Shown here: positions 42,392 through 51,612 of the stretch, one piece after another
How positions within the stretch are numbered: the first letter of the stretch is position 1
Layout: the number at the start of each line of letters is the position of its first letter
Source: Enorma sp964624825
Lineage (GTDB): Bacteria; Actinomycetota; Coriobacteriia; Coriobacteriales; Coriobacteriaceae
Reading direction: 5' to 3'
NCBI GenBank assembly: GCA_964624825.1
Contig: CAZUYD010000012.1
Location: 1-55,629 of the forward strand
DNA: 55,629 bases
The notes under the pieces: generated by a model
Seen by the model: the letters and a program-made list of their open reading frames with translations, nothing else
Databases searched by the model: none
What the model was told of the DNA's origin: nothing
Made by a program: the position numbers and the translations under genes

Positions 42392-42655
42392 ATGGTTTCT
42401 GAGAAGGTCACTCTCGTCAATCCCCAGGGTCTTCACATGCGTCCCGCGGGTCTCTTCGCGTCCACCATGGGCAAGTTCGCCTGCGACGTGACCGTTGTCA
42501 CTCCCGAGAAGGAAGTCAACGGCAAGAGCCCTATGGCGCTTATGGCTGCCGGTATTCCTTGTGGCACTGAGGTCGAGATTCGTTGCGACGGTGCCGACGA
42601 GGCCGACGCTCTCACCACCGCCATCGAGCTCATCAAGAGCGGTCTTGGCGAGTAG
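42392..42655 (+). CDS. ptsH: Phosphocarrier protein HPr
   Basis: An 87-residue HPr, normal length. The phosphorylated histidine is H15 in GLHMRPAG. The regulatory serine is S46 in NGKSPMALMA, so HPr kinase/phosphorylase control is possible. It receives phosphate from enzyme I, encoded downstream, and passes it to sugar-specific EIIA proteins. ATG 42392 follows AAAAGGAGA. It is separated from ptsI by a strong terminator-like hairpin, which would keep HPr more abundant than enzyme I. Confidence 0.96.
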   Translation: MVSEKVTLVNPQGLHMRPAGLFASTMGKFACDVTVVTPEKEVNGKSPMALMAAGIPCGTEVEIRCDGADEADALTTAIELIKSGLGE

Positions 42656-42701
42656 TCTTGTTGCCATGCGTGTGACTCGGCGCAACTAAGGATATAGGTG
42701 A

Positions 42702-42738
42702 GCGCAGGTGTCTGATTCATGCGGGCACCTGCGCTTTT
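42702..42738 (+). terminator. Intercistronic terminator between ptsH and ptsI
   Basis: A perfect 9-bp GC-rich stem gcgcaggtg/cacctgcgc with a 15-base loop is followed by four T, 46 bases after ptsH and 44 bases before ptsI. Partial read-through would give less ptsI than ptsH mRNA. Confidence 0.7.
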
Positions 42739-42781
42739 CGTTGCTGCGGTTTCGCGGCAAGCACGGAGAGAGGATACGGCA

Positions 42782-44485
42782 ATGTACGAAGGAGTTAATG
42801 CATCCGAGGGTATCGGTATCGGCACCATTGTCGTGGCGGTCGAGCCTGATCTGTCCTTCGAGCCTACCCCGGTTGAGGATGCCGCCGCCGAGCGCGAGCG
42901 CTATCAGTTCGCACTTGGCGCGTTCTGCAAGAAGACCGAGGCTCAAGTTGAGCACATGAAGAAAGCCGTGGGCGAGAACGAGGCCGAGATCATGGCCGGC
43001 CACATCACCATGGCGAAAGACCCCGGCCTCACCGACCAGATCAATACCCTCATCGATGGCGGCGTGTGCGCCGAGCAGGCGCTGGTCGAGGCGAGCACCA
43101 TGTTCGAGAACATGTTCCTCGCTATGGATGACGAGATGTTCCGCCTGCGCGCGACCGACATCGCCGATATCCGCACGGGCATTCTCTGCGAGCTACTCGA
43201 CAAGGAGGTCGTCGACCTGTCAAGCCTTCCCGCAGGCTCCATCATCGTGGTGCACGACCTCACCCCGTCCATGACGGCGACGATCGACAAGGAGAACGTC
43301 GCCGGCATTGTGACCGAGGTTGGCGGGCGCACCTCGCATTCAGCCATCATCGCGCGCGCCCTCGAGATCCCCGCGGTTCTTTCCGTGGTGAACAGCTGCG
43401 CCGCCATGCGCCCGGGTGCCACCGCGATCGTTGACGGCACACACGGCCAGGTTATCCTCGATCCCGATGAGAAGACCCTTTCCGAGTACACCGCCAAGGC
43501 GAAGGAGATGGCCGAGGCGAAGGCTGCGCTCGAGGCGTTCCGCGGTAAGAAGACCGTGACGGCCGATGGCGAGGAGAAGGTCCTTGCGTGCAACATCGGT
43601 GGTCCAGGCGATGTCGCTGCGGTGCTGGAGCACGACGGCGAGGCCATTGGCCTGTTCCGCACCGAGTTCCTCTTCATGGACGCTGCATCGCTGCCCTCCG
43701 AGGACGAGCAGTTCCAGGCATACCAGCAGGTCGCCCTTGCCATGAAGGGCGCGTCGGTGATCATCCGCACGCTCGATGTGGGTGGCGACAAGGATATCCC
43801 CTACATGCACCTGCAGAAGGAAGACAACCCCTTCATGGGTTATCGCGCGGTGCGCTACTGCCTGGATAACCCCGACGAGTACAAGGTTCAGCTGCGTGCC
43901 CTGCTGCGCGCCAGCGCGTTCGGCGACATCAAGATCATGGTGCCGCTCGTTACCTGTGTTGAGGAGCTTCGCCAGGTGAAGGCGCTCGTCGAGGAGTGCA
44001 AGGCCGAGCTCGATGCCGAGGGCAAGGAGTATAACAAGGATATCGAGGTCGGCGTCATGATGGAGACGGCCGCTGCCGCCAACATTGCTGATCTGCTCGC
44101 CGACGAGGCTGCGTTCTTCTCCATCGGCACGAACGACCTTACCGGCTACACCATGGCATCCGACCGCGGCAACGACAAGGTCGCCTATCTCTATAGCTGG
44201 TATTACCCCGCGGTGCTGCGCGCCATCAAGAACATCATCGTGAACGGCGTCGAGAAGGGCATCATGGTCGGTATGTGCGGCGAGGCCGCGGCCGATCCGC
44301 TGCTCACGCCGCTTCTGATCTCGTGGGGCATGGAGGAATTCTCGGTTTCCGCGCCGAGCGTCCTCAAGACCCGCAAGGCCATCTCTGAGTGGACGAAGGC
44401 CGATGCGGATGTCCTGGAAGAGAAGGTCATGAAGCTGACGACCGCTGAAGAGGTTAAGGCGATGCTCGAGGAGGCCGCGCGCTAA
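42782..44485 (+). CDS. ptsI: PTS enzyme I (phosphoenolpyruvate-protein phosphotransferase)
   Basis: A 567-residue enzyme I. It has the swivelling His domain with GGRTSHSAIIARALEIPAV (phosphorylated H186), then the PEP-binding barrel with GLFRTEFLFM, IIRTLDVGGDKDIPYM, GVMMETAAAA, FFSIGTNDLTGYTMASDRGN and the active cysteine in VGMCGEAAADP. It transfers phosphate from PEP to HPr. ATG 42782 is chosen because GGAGAGAGG lies just upstream. No EII sugar permease gene is in the window. Confidence 0.96.
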   Translation: MYEGVNASEGIGIGTIVVAVEPDLSFEPTPVEDAAAERERYQFALGAFCKKTEAQVEHMKKAVGENEAEIMAGHITMAKDPGLTDQINTLIDGGVCAEQALVEASTMFENMFLAMDDEMFRLRATDIADIRTGILCELLDKEVVDLSSLPAGSIIVVHDLTPSMTATIDKENVAGIVTEVGGRTSHSAIIARALEIPAVLSVVNSCAAMRPGATAIVDGTHGQVILDPDEKTLSEYTAKAKEMAEAKAALEAFRGKKTVTADGEEKVLACNIGGPGDVAAVLEHDGEAIGLFRTEFLFMDAASLPSEDEQFQAYQQVALAMKGASVIIRTLDVGGDKDIPYMHLQKEDNPFMGYRAVRYCLDNPDEYKVQLRALLRASAFGDIKIMVPLVTCVEELRQVKALVEECKAELDAEGKEYNKDIEVGVMMETAAAANIADLLADEAAFFSIGTNDLTGYTMASDRGNDKVAYLYSWYYPAVLRAIKNIIVNGVEKGIMVGMCGEAAADPLLTPLLISWGMEEFSVSAPSVLKTRKAISEWTKADADVLEEKVMKLTTAEEVKAMLEEAAR

Positions 44486-44493
44486 CCGCTGCG

Positions 44494-44589
44494 CGATTTG
44501 CGCGGGTCCTACGGGTTTCACGGAGCCCGCAAGGCTTCCATCGCCGCTGTTTGCATCTGCTGCATGGCGTGTCTATACGCACGCCATGC
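44494..44589 (+). promoter_or_regulatory. Hairpins between ptsI and the phosphofructokinase gene
   Basis: A perfect 10-bp stem gcatggcgtg (44562-44571)/cacgccatgc (44580-44589) lies just before the AAAGGA ribosome site. A weaker gcggg/cccgc hairpin precedes it (about 44497-44530). No U-tract. It may set mRNA processing or translation of the next gene. Confidence 0.5.
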
Positions 44590-44617
44590 CGCGTTGCGTG
44601 AAAGGACGGTTCTGTCT

Positions 44618-45550
44618 ATGTACTATACGCTGACCGCTAACCCCGCTGTCGATATGACCGTTTCGTGCCCCACGCTGATTCCGAACGAGAACGTGCGCTC
44701 GGTGTCGGCGAGCTATACCGCGAACGGGAAGGGGCTCGACGTGTCGTTCGCGTTGAAGAAGTTCGGCGTCGATTCCGTTGCGCTCGGCTTCTTTGCCGGC
44801 TTTACGGGCAAGTACGTGGTCGATGAGACCATGAACTCCGGATGCCTCTGCCGTCCGGTCTGGATCGATGGCGTGACGCGCATCAACTCGTATTTCAACG
44901 ATGGCGAGAGCGAGTTCGGCGTTTTGAACCCCGGTCCGGTGCTTACGCCGCAGGGGGAGCAGGCGCTCTATCAGATCCTCGACACCACGGGCGACTTGGA
45001 GTGCCTGATCATTTCGGGATCATTGCCGCGCAAGGCCTCGAAGGACTTCCTCGATAAGGTTGTCGATCATGCCCAGGCGCGCAACGCCGACGTGGTGCTC
45101 GACCTTTCGAGCGATAAGCTGAAGACGCTCTGCGCCAAGCACCCGCTGCTCATCAAGCCGAACCATCATGAGATGCGCGAGATTTTCGGTGTGCAGATCG
45201 ACACCGACGATGACGCGCGCCGTGCGTTGGCGCTCGCGCATGCAGCCGGCGTTCAAAACGTGCTGCTCACCATGGGCAGCCGCGGCAGCGCCTATTTCTC
45301 GAATGGCGAGGACATCTGGTACGCGAAGCGCGATTTCAACATCAAGCTCGTGTCCTCGGTTTGCGCCGGCGACTGCACGCTCGCCGCGTTCCTGCTTAAG
45401 TGGTACCACGACCGCGACAACGTTGAAGATGCCATGAAGCTCGCGATGGCGACGGGCGCGAACGTCGCCGAGAGCGTCGGCCTGGGCGACTTCTCGCATG
45501 TCGATGAGTACAGCAGGCGCGTGACCGTGCGCAAGCTTCCGCGCGCGTAA
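44618..45550 (+). CDS. fruK: PfkB-family kinase, 1-phosphofructokinase-like
   Basis: A 310-residue PfkB-family sugar-phosphate kinase of the FruK/LacC type: YYTLTANPAVDMTVSCPTLI, NGKGLDVSFALKKFG, GVTRINSYF, IISGSLPRKAS, LIKPNHHEM and the catalytic region SSVCAGDCTLAAFLL. The usual GAGDS is CAGDC here: the catalytic Asp is kept, but the first Gly and the Ser are both Cys. It would phosphorylate fructose 1-phosphate (or tagatose 6-phosphate) delivered by a PTS. ATG 44618 follows AAAGGA. It is 132 bp after ptsI and ends at a strong terminator. Confidence 0.85.
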   Translation: MYYTLTANPAVDMTVSCPTLIPNENVRSVSASYTANGKGLDVSFALKKFGVDSVALGFFAGFTGKYVVDETMNSGCLCRPVWIDGVTRINSYFNDGESEFGVLNPGPVLTPQGEQALYQILDTTGDLECLIISGSLPRKASKDFLDKVVDHAQARNADVVLDLSSDKLKTLCAKHPLLIKPNHHEMREIFGVQIDTDDDARRALALAHAAGVQNVLLTMGSRGSAYFSNGEDIWYAKRDFNIKLVSSVCAGDCTLAAFLLKWYHDRDNVEDAMKLAMATGANVAESVGLGDFSHVDEYSRRVTVRKLPRA

Positions 45551-45580
45551 GCCGGGAAAAGGGCTGATAGAGCTTAACGG

Positions 45581-45614
45581 GCTGGCTTCGGAGTCCCTCC
45601 GAAGCCAGCTTTTT
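45581..45614 (+). terminator. Strong Rho-independent terminator of the pts operon
   Basis: A perfect 12-bp stem gctggcttcgga/tccgaagccagc with a 5-base loop is followed by five T. Confidence 0.9.
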
Positions 45615-45663
45615 CAGTTTGTGAGACGGCAACCTTGCGCCCGGCGTTCGCTGCCGCGAGGAC

Positions 45664-45700
45664 GGTAACCTAACGCTGGGGGTTAGGTTACCGCCGTGTC
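45664..45700. repeat. Palindromic element A (ggtaacctaac)
   Basis: An 11-bp perfect inverted repeat ggtaacctaac (45664-45674)/gttaggttacc (45682-45692), then gccgtgtc. A related palindrome followed by the same gtgtc tail lies at 48764-48802. It is 100 bases upstream of pepC and could be an operator or a small dispersed repeat. Confidence 0.55.
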
Positions 45701-45792
45701 AAATTGCTGTCTGCGGCGCGGGGGTATGGGGTATGCTAGGCCACAGGATATCGATGCGGTGTATACCGGCATGTCACAAAAAGGGGTGACCT

Positions 45793-47142
45793 ATGGATCA
45801 GCTTCTTTCCCTAACCGCCGATGATCGCGCGGCCGCTCATGACGCGGTCGCGGCAGATGCTTCGGCGCAGATCGCACGCAATGCAACGACGAGCTCCGGT
45901 GTTCGCGCTGCGGCGCGCGATCCACATGCGACGGCGCTCGCGACGACCACGTTCGACATTCAGCTCGAGCAGGGCGAGATCACCAACCAGAAGCGCACGG
46001 GTCGGTGCTGGATGTTTGCAAGCCTGAACACCATGCGCTATCGCGTGATGAAGAAGCTGGGGCTCAAGACGTTCGAGCTGAGCCAGGCCTATCCGCTGTT
46101 CTGGGACAAGTACGAACGCGCGAACTGGTTCTTCGAGAACATCATTGCGACGGCCGATAAGGACCTTACGTCGCGCGAGGTGGCCTATCTGCTTACCGAC
46201 CCGCTTTGCGATGGCGGGCAGTGGGACATGTTCCGCTCGCTCGTGAAGAAGTACGGCGTGGTACCCAAGGAAACAATGCCCGAGACGGCCTCTTCGAGCA
46301 ATACCAGCGACATGAACAAATACCTCACGCGCTACCTCCGTGCGGGGGCGAAGCGCCTGCGCGATGCCCTTGCTGCCGGTGAAACCCCGGGGGCGGCGCG
46401 CGTCATCAAGAAAGAGCTGATGCAGGGCGTCTACCGTATCCTGGTCATCTGCCTTGGCGAGCCTCCGCGGCAGTTCGATGTGCGCATCCGAGACGAGAAG
46501 AACGATCTTAAGGCGAGCGGTACCTATACACCGCAGGAGTTCTTCGCCGAGTTCGTGGATATGAACCTCGACGATTACATCTCTATCATCAATGCCCCCA
46601 CGGCCGATAAGCCCTACGGGCATGCTTACACGGTGAAGTATCTTGGCAATGTGGTCGAGGATGGCACGGTGCGGTATGTGAACCTGCCCATCGAGTCGCT
46701 TAAGCGCATGGCGATCGCGCAGCTCAAGGACGGCTTGCCCGTGTGGTTTGGTTCTGATGTCGACCAGGGATTTCTGAGGGACGACGGCGTGCTCGACCCG
46801 GCCGCGCTCGATGTTGACACGCTTTTCGGCCTGCCGATCGAGCGGGGGCTCGATAAGGCCGGCCGGCTCGACTACGGTGAGTCCCTCATGACGCACGCCA
46901 TGACCATCCAGGGCGTCAACCTTGATTCGGATGGTGCACCCACGCGTTGGCGCATCGAGAACAGCTGGAGCGACGACCACGGCAAAAAGGGCTACGATGT
47001 GGCATCCGATGCATGGTTCGATGAGTATGTATACCAGGTTGTCGTCGATAAGGCGTATCTGACGCCCGAGGAGCTTGCGGCATATGAGAGCGATCCCATC
47101 GTGCTTGCTCCATGGGATCCGATGGGCGCGTTGGCGCGCTAG
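45793..47142 (+). CDS. pepC: C1-family aminopeptidase (PepC/bleomycin hydrolase type)
   Basis: A 449-residue papain-fold cysteine peptidase, full length for the C1B family. The catalytic Cys is C72 in QKRTGRCWMFASLN, the His is in LMTHAMTIQGV and the Asn in WRIENSWSDDHGKKGY. These cytosolic, usually hexameric enzymes trim N-terminal amino acids from peptides. ATG 45793 follows AAGGGG. A -10-like TATGCT lies near 45731. It has no signal peptide, as expected. Peptides imported by the ABC system 3 kb downstream could be among its substrates. Confidence 0.94.
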   Translation: MDQLLSLTADDRAAAHDAVAADASAQIARNATTSSGVRAAARDPHATALATTTFDIQLEQGEITNQKRTGRCWMFASLNTMRYRVMKKLGLKTFELSQAYPLFWDKYERANWFFENIIATADKDLTSREVAYLLTDPLCDGGQWDMFRSLVKKYGVVPKETMPETASSSNTSDMNKYLTRYLRAGAKRLRDALAAGETPGAARVIKKELMQGVYRILVICLGEPPRQFDVRIRDEKNDLKASGTYTPQEFFAEFVDMNLDDYISIINAPTADKPYGHAYTVKYLGNVVEDGTVRYVNLPIESLKRMAIAQLKDGLPVWFGSDVDQGFLRDDGVLDPAALDVDTLFGLPIERGLDKAGRLDYGESLMTHAMTIQGVNLDSDGAPTRWRIENSWSDDHGKKGYDVASDAWFDEYVYQVVVDKAYLTPEELAAYESDPIVLAPWDPMGALAR

Positions 47143-47246
47143 CCGGGAGCATGCTGGCGAGTTGGGCGCGGTGACGTGCTCATCGAGAGCGCTGGCGGCG
47201 GTAGATGGGGCGCAAGTTATTGTGGGCGGGGGAGGCGAAGGCTGCG

Positions 47247-48755
47247 ATGCCGTGCTCGAGCGCACGATATGCGCAAGATAATGTGTCGGGGTCTGCATGC
47301 CCGGCGCCGAGCTCGCCTGCTGCCATGGTGAGCGCGGCATCAAGCCGGCCAGAAGCTCTCAACGGCGCTCGACCGTCGGCGGCGGCATGCACGGTTCTTG
47401 CGGTGCTCGAGGCATCGGGGCTCGAAGCGTGGATCGTAGGTGGCTGGGTGCGCGACGCGCTTCGCGGCGTGCCGAGCCACGACGTCGATATCTGCTGCTC
47501 AGGATCTTGGCAGGAAAGCAAGGCCGCGCTCGAGGCGGCCGGGCTCGAGGTCGTGGAATCGGGCATCAAATTCGGCGGCATCACCGCAATTTGCGAGTGC
47601 GAGCGCATTGAGGTCACGTCCTATCGGTTTGACGGGTTTTATACCGACGGGCGTCACCCAGAGAGCATCCGGCGCGCTGAGAGCATCGAGGACGATCTGG
47701 CGCGCCGCGACTTCACCATCAATGCGATGGCATGGCATCCAACGCGCGGTCTGCTCGATCACTACGGCGGCGTTGGTGATTTACAGCGCCGGGTGATCCG
47801 TGCCGTGGGCGAGCCTCGTCGGCGCTTTGAGGAAGACGCCTTGCGTATGCTCCGCGCCGTTCGCTTTGCTTGCCGGTTTGATTTTCATATGGATTCGCAA
47901 ACCGCGACGGCGCTCGCATCGTGCGCGCCGCTTCTTAGTGCCGTTGCGTGCGAGCGCGTGGGCTGGGAGCTCGCTGGCATCTTGGCAACGAGTCGCGGGG
48001 GAGATGCACTGCTGCGCTATCCCGAGATCATGTGTGTCGCGATTCCCGAGCTCGAAACGTGTCGCGGCTTCGACCAGCATAGCAGGTACCATATCTTCGA
48101 TGTGTATGACCACACAGCGCATGTGCTGGCGGTTGCGGGTGAGCTTGCCCGCTCCGCAGCCGGCACCGCCGACTCGGGTGCCGTACCCTCTGCCTCGCTG
48201 CTGTGGGCAGCATTGCTGCACGACATCGCCAAACCCTCGACCTTTACGCGCGACGACGCGGGCGAGGGGCATTTTTACGGACACCCTGAGCTGGGCGCGA
48301 CGATGGCGCGCGACGTAATGCGTCGCCTCTCGTGCTCCCATGAGCTAATTCGCGAAGCGCATGTGCTTATTCGCTATCACGATCGCCCGATGCGCGCGGA
48401 GCGCGCGGATCTGCTGAGGGTCATGGGGCTCTTCTCCGGGTCGGGCTTGGATACGCCGCGGCTTATGAACGAGTTTTTCGACCTTAAGCGTGCGGACACC
48501 TTGGGCAAGGCGCCGCAGTGCTTCTATTATGTCGAGGATATCGAGCGCATGCGCGCGATGGTTCGCGAGCTTCTGGTCAATCACGAGGCGTATAGCTTGC
48601 AGACGCTCGATTTGAGCGGGGGCGACCTCGTTGCAGCCGGCATCAAGCCGGGACCACGCGTAGGGGAGCTGCTCAAGCGCGCGCTCGAGGCAGCGGTCGA
48701 CGGTGTGGTGCGCAACGACCGCAGCGAGCTCCTCGCGTATCTTCGTCTTACCTAG
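47247..48755 (+). CDS. cca: CCA tRNA nucleotidyltransferase with HD domain
   Basis: A 502-residue class II CCA-adding enzyme. The nucleotidyltransferase head has WIVGGWVRDALRG and SHDVDICC (metal-binding aspartates). The neck has RRDFTINAMAWHP and RRFEEDALRMLRAVRFA. An HD domain follows, with LLHDIAKP and HFYGHPELGA. It adds or repairs the 3' CCA of tRNAs such as the nearby tRNA-Arg, which lacks an encoded CCA. ATG 47247 is chosen for its GGGGGAGGCGAAGG ribosome site; other in-frame ATGs at 47205 and 47325 lack one. The first 55 residues are unconserved, and a later start is possible. Confidence 0.92.
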   Translation: MPCSSARYAQDNVSGSACPAPSSPAAMVSAASSRPEALNGARPSAAACTVLAVLEASGLEAWIVGGWVRDALRGVPSHDVDICCSGSWQESKAALEAAGLEVVESGIKFGGITAICECERIEVTSYRFDGFYTDGRHPESIRRAESIEDDLARRDFTINAMAWHPTRGLLDHYGGVGDLQRRVIRAVGEPRRRFEEDALRMLRAVRFACRFDFHMDSQTATALASCAPLLSAVACERVGWELAGILATSRGGDALLRYPEIMCVAIPELETCRGFDQHSRYHIFDVYDHTAHVLAVAGELARSAAGTADSGAVPSASLLWAALLHDIAKPSTFTRDDAGEGHFYGHPELGATMARDVMRRLSCSHELIREAHVLIRYHDRPMRAERADLLRVMGLFSGSGLDTPRLMNEFFDLKRADTLGKAPQCFYYVEDIERMRAMVRELLVNHEAYSLQTLDLSGGDLVAAGIKPGPRVGELLKRALEAAVDGVVRNDRSELLAYLRLT

Positions 48756-48763
48756 GCCCAGAT

Positions 48764-48802
48764 GGCAACCTGGTACGGGTACTAGATTGCCGCCGCCGTG
48801 TC
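48764..48802. repeat. Palindromic element B, relative of the element at 45664
   Basis: ggcaacctggtacggg... tagattgccgccgccgtgtc resembles element A (ggtaacct ... taggttaccgccgtgtc), with the same outer arms, spacing and gtgtc tail. It lies 9 bases after cca and 84 bases before the ABC operon. Confidence 0.4.
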
Positions 48803-48885
48803 GCACCCAGTAATTGACGCGATCCACCGCTTGCGTAATACTTTTTACCTATTTCGTAACACTAGAGTTCGGGCGGGGTGGGCGC

Positions 48886-50571
48886 ATGAATCGAACTGTT
48901 CGGCATAGCAATTCGAGCACATGCTCGCGTCGAGCGTTCTGCGCGGCCAGCGGGACAATTGCGGTTGCTGGTGCTACCGGCGGGCTTTTCGGCCTATCTG
49001 GATGCACGGGGACGGCAGGCGGCTCTAAGGGCTCAGGTTCGGGTTCGTCGGTCGGCGGTTCGAATCAGACCCAAGTCATTGTCGCGATGGATACGGGCAG
49101 CGAGCCTGCCGCGGGCTTCGACCCGCTCATCGCATGGGGATGCGGCGAGCACGTGCACGAGCCGCTGATCCAGTCCACGCTCATCACCACCGACGAGAAC
49201 ATGGAGTTCGTCAACGACCTTGCAACGGATTATGCCTGCTCGGACGACGGGCTGACCTGGACGTTCTCCATTCGCGATGATGTCTTCTTCAGCGATGGGG
49301 AACAGCTCACCGCAGGCGACGTGGCGTTCACGGTGAACAGCGCCATCGAGAGCGCCGCCGCGGAAGCGGATCTTTCCATGGTCGATGAGGCTGTTGCCAC
49401 GAGTGACACCGTGGTGGAACTGCACCTTAACAAGCCGTATAACGCGCTGCTGTACACACTTGCCGTGCTGGGCATCGTGCCCGAGCATGTCTACGGCGAC
49501 GACTACGGCGCGAACCCCATCGGATCCGGTCGGTATCTGCTCGAGCGATGGGATTCCGGCCAGCAGGCCATCTTCAAAGCAAACCCCAATTACTATGGTG
49601 AGACACCCATCATGGAGCGCGTCGTGGTGGTCTTCATGGATGAGGATGCGGCGCTTGCCGCCGTGCAGGCTGACGAGGTCGATATCGCCTATACCTACGC
49701 AACGCACGCCCAGAACCAGTTCGATGGTTACGAGCTGGTGCGCTACGATTCGGTGGACTCGCGTGGCATCTCCCTGCCGACGCTACCGGCGGGAGAGACC
49801 CGTGTGGTCGAGGACGATATGGTCTATGATGCGGGAAACGACGTGACCTGCGACATCGCGGTGCGCCGCGCCATTAACTATGCCATCGATCGAGATCAGG
49901 TGATCGAGCATGTGCTGAACGGGTATGGCAAGCCTGCCTATAGCGTGGGCGATGACATGCCGTGGTCGAGCGAGGACATGGTCGTCGAGCTCGACCGGGA
50001 CGCGGCGAGAGATCTTCTCGAGGATGCGGGCTGGCAGCTGGGAGAAGATGGCATCCGTGCGCGCGATGGGGTGCGCGCCTCGTTCGAGCTGTGGTACTCC
50101 TCTGATGATTCGGTGCGCCAGGCCATGGCGTACGAGCTCGCCGACCAGCTCGCCGAAGTGGGCATCGAGGTCTCCCCGCATGGGTCGAGCTGGGACGAGA
50201 TCTATCCCAACCAATACTGCGCGCCGGTTTTGTGGGGCTGGGGGTCAAACTCTCCGCTCGAGGTCTACGCGCTCAACTATTCGTCGTCGTGGGGCAATTA
50301 CGCCTGCTATGAGAGCGCTGCGATCGACGCCCATCTTGATGAAGCGCTTGCGCAGCCCGATATCGAAGATTCCTATGCGCACTGGCAGCTCGCCGCATGG
50401 GACGGCGAGGATGGCTTCGCGCCGCAGGGGGCGGCTCCGTGGGCATGGGTGGCGAACGTCGACCATCTGTATTTCAAACGCGAGGGCCTTGATGTAGCAG
50501 AGCAGAAACCGCATCCGCATGGGCACGGCTGGTCGCTGGTCAACAACGTCGACCAGTGGTCCTGGGCGTAG
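48886..50571 (+). CDS. ABC transporter substrate-binding lipoprotein (peptide/nickel type, SBP_bac_5)
   Basis: A 561-residue extracellular solute-binding protein. The N-terminus has twin arginines (CSRRAF, R15-R16), a hydrophobic stretch and lipobox LSGC (C40), so it is probably a Tat-exported lipoprotein. A Gly/Ser linker precedes the binding domain, with GFDPLIAWGCGEHVHEPLIQ, YACSDDGLTWTFSIRDDVFF, GDVAFTVN, NPIGSGRYLLERWDSGQ and RRAINYAIDRDQVI, all typical of family 5 proteins that bind peptides, nickel complexes or opines. The C-terminus has an unusual HPHGHGW stretch. ATG 48886 follows GGGGTGGG. First gene of a five-gene importer operon. Confidence 0.92.
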   Translation: MNRTVRHSNSSTCSRRAFCAASGTIAVAGATGGLFGLSGCTGTAGGSKGSGSGSSVGGSNQTQVIVAMDTGSEPAAGFDPLIAWGCGEHVHEPLIQSTLITTDENMEFVNDLATDYACSDDGLTWTFSIRDDVFFSDGEQLTAGDVAFTVNSAIESAAAEADLSMVDEAVATSDTVVELHLNKPYNALLYTLAVLGIVPEHVYGDDYGANPIGSGRYLLERWDSGQQAIFKANPNYYGETPIMERVVVVFMDEDAALAAVQADEVDIAYTYATHAQNQFDGYELVRYDSVDSRGISLPTLPAGETRVVEDDMVYDAGNDVTCDIAVRRAINYAIDRDQVIEHVLNGYGKPAYSVGDDMPWSSEDMVVELDRDAARDLLEDAGWQLGEDGIRARDGVRASFELWYSSDDSVRQAMAYELADQLAEVGIEVSPHGSSWDEIYPNQYCAPVLWGWGSNSPLEVYALNYSSSWGNYACYESAAIDAHLDEALAQPDIEDSYAHWQLAAWDGEDGFAPQGAAPWAWVANVDHLYFKREGLDVAEQKPHPHGHGWSLVNNVDQWSWA

Positions 50572-50622
50572 CCCCTATGCCTGCCCAATGGCTTGGTAGC
50601 GGTCGGTAACGGAAGGGAAGCC

Positions 50623-51612
50623 ATGCTCCGACGTATCGCCTTTACCGTCGCGCGGTTCGCAGCGCTGATGCTTGCGGTGAGCTTTCTCACCTTTGTTCTG
50701 GTGGGAAGCTCGCCCATCGATCCTGTGCAGGCAAACGTCGGGCAGGCGGCCTATGCGACCATGAGCGCGGAGCGCCGCGCGCAGCTCGCGGAGCGCTGGG
50801 ATGCGGACGTGCCGGTGGTCGAGCGCTACGTCTCGTGGCTCGAAGATGCCCTCCACGGCGATCTGGGTCAGAGCTTGCGATACAACGAGCCCGTGGTGGC
50901 GGTGGTGGGTGAGCGCCTTGCAAGCTCGATGCTGTTGCTGGCGGCCTCGTGGGTCTGTTCGGGTATCGTCGGCCTTGTTCTGGGCATTCTTGCCGGGGTA
51001 CGCCAGAAGAGCATGCTCGACCGCGCGGTATGCGGGTACTGCTACCTGCTTTCGGCAACGCCGACGTTTTGGCTGGCGCTCGTTGCCCTCATGGTCTTCT
51101 CCGTCTACCTGGGCTGGTTTCCTCTGGGCTTTTCGGTGCCGATCGGAACGACGGGGGCGGTGTCCGTCTTAGAGCGCTTGCATCATATAGCGCTGCCCGC
51201 TCTCGTGCTTTCGCTGACGGGCATCGCGAACGTGGCGCTCCACACGCGCGAGAAGACGATCGATGTGATGGGGAGCGATTACGTGCGCTTCGCCCGTACC
51301 CGTGGTGAGAACACCCGCTCCATCGCATGGCGGCACGGCCTGCGCAATTTGGTGATTCCCGCGTTGACGCTGCAATGCGCGCAGATCAGCGAGCTCGTGG
51401 GAGGTTCAATCTTGGTCGAGCAGGTGTTTTCGTATCCCGGTTTGGGGCAGGCGGCCGTTACAGCGGGCCTCGGCGGCGACGCGCCCCTGCTGGTCGGCAT
51501 CGCGCTGGCGACGGCGGCGCTCGTCTTTGCCGGCAACGCGGTGGCGAACCTGCTCTATGGCGTGATCGATCCGCGCCTGAGAGGGGAGGCGTCCCATGTC
51601 TCTGCAGCATGA
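50623..51612 (+). CDS. ABC transporter permease, DppB/NikB type
   Basis: A 329-residue permease with six membrane helices. It has the typical opening LRRIAFTVARFAALMLAVSF and VGSSPIDPV, then the EAA-type loop GSDYVRFARTRGENTRSIAW that contacts the ATPases, and LVGGSILVEQVFSYPGLGQ. ATG 50623 follows GGAAGGGAAG. It overlaps the next gene by 17 bp. Confidence 0.93.
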   Translation: MLRRIAFTVARFAALMLAVSFLTFVLVGSSPIDPVQANVGQAAYATMSAERRAQLAERWDADVPVVERYVSWLEDALHGDLGQSLRYNEPVVAVVGERLASSMLLLAASWVCSGIVGLVLGILAGVRQKSMLDRAVCGYCYLLSATPTFWLALVALMVFSVYLGWFPLGFSVPIGTTGAVSVLERLHHIALPALVLSLTGIANVALHTREKTIDVMGSDYVRFARTRGENTRSIAWRHGLRNLVIPALTLQCAQISELVGGSILVEQVFSYPGLGQAAVTAGLGGDAPLLVGIALATAALVFAGNAVANLLYGVIDPRLRGEASHVSAA

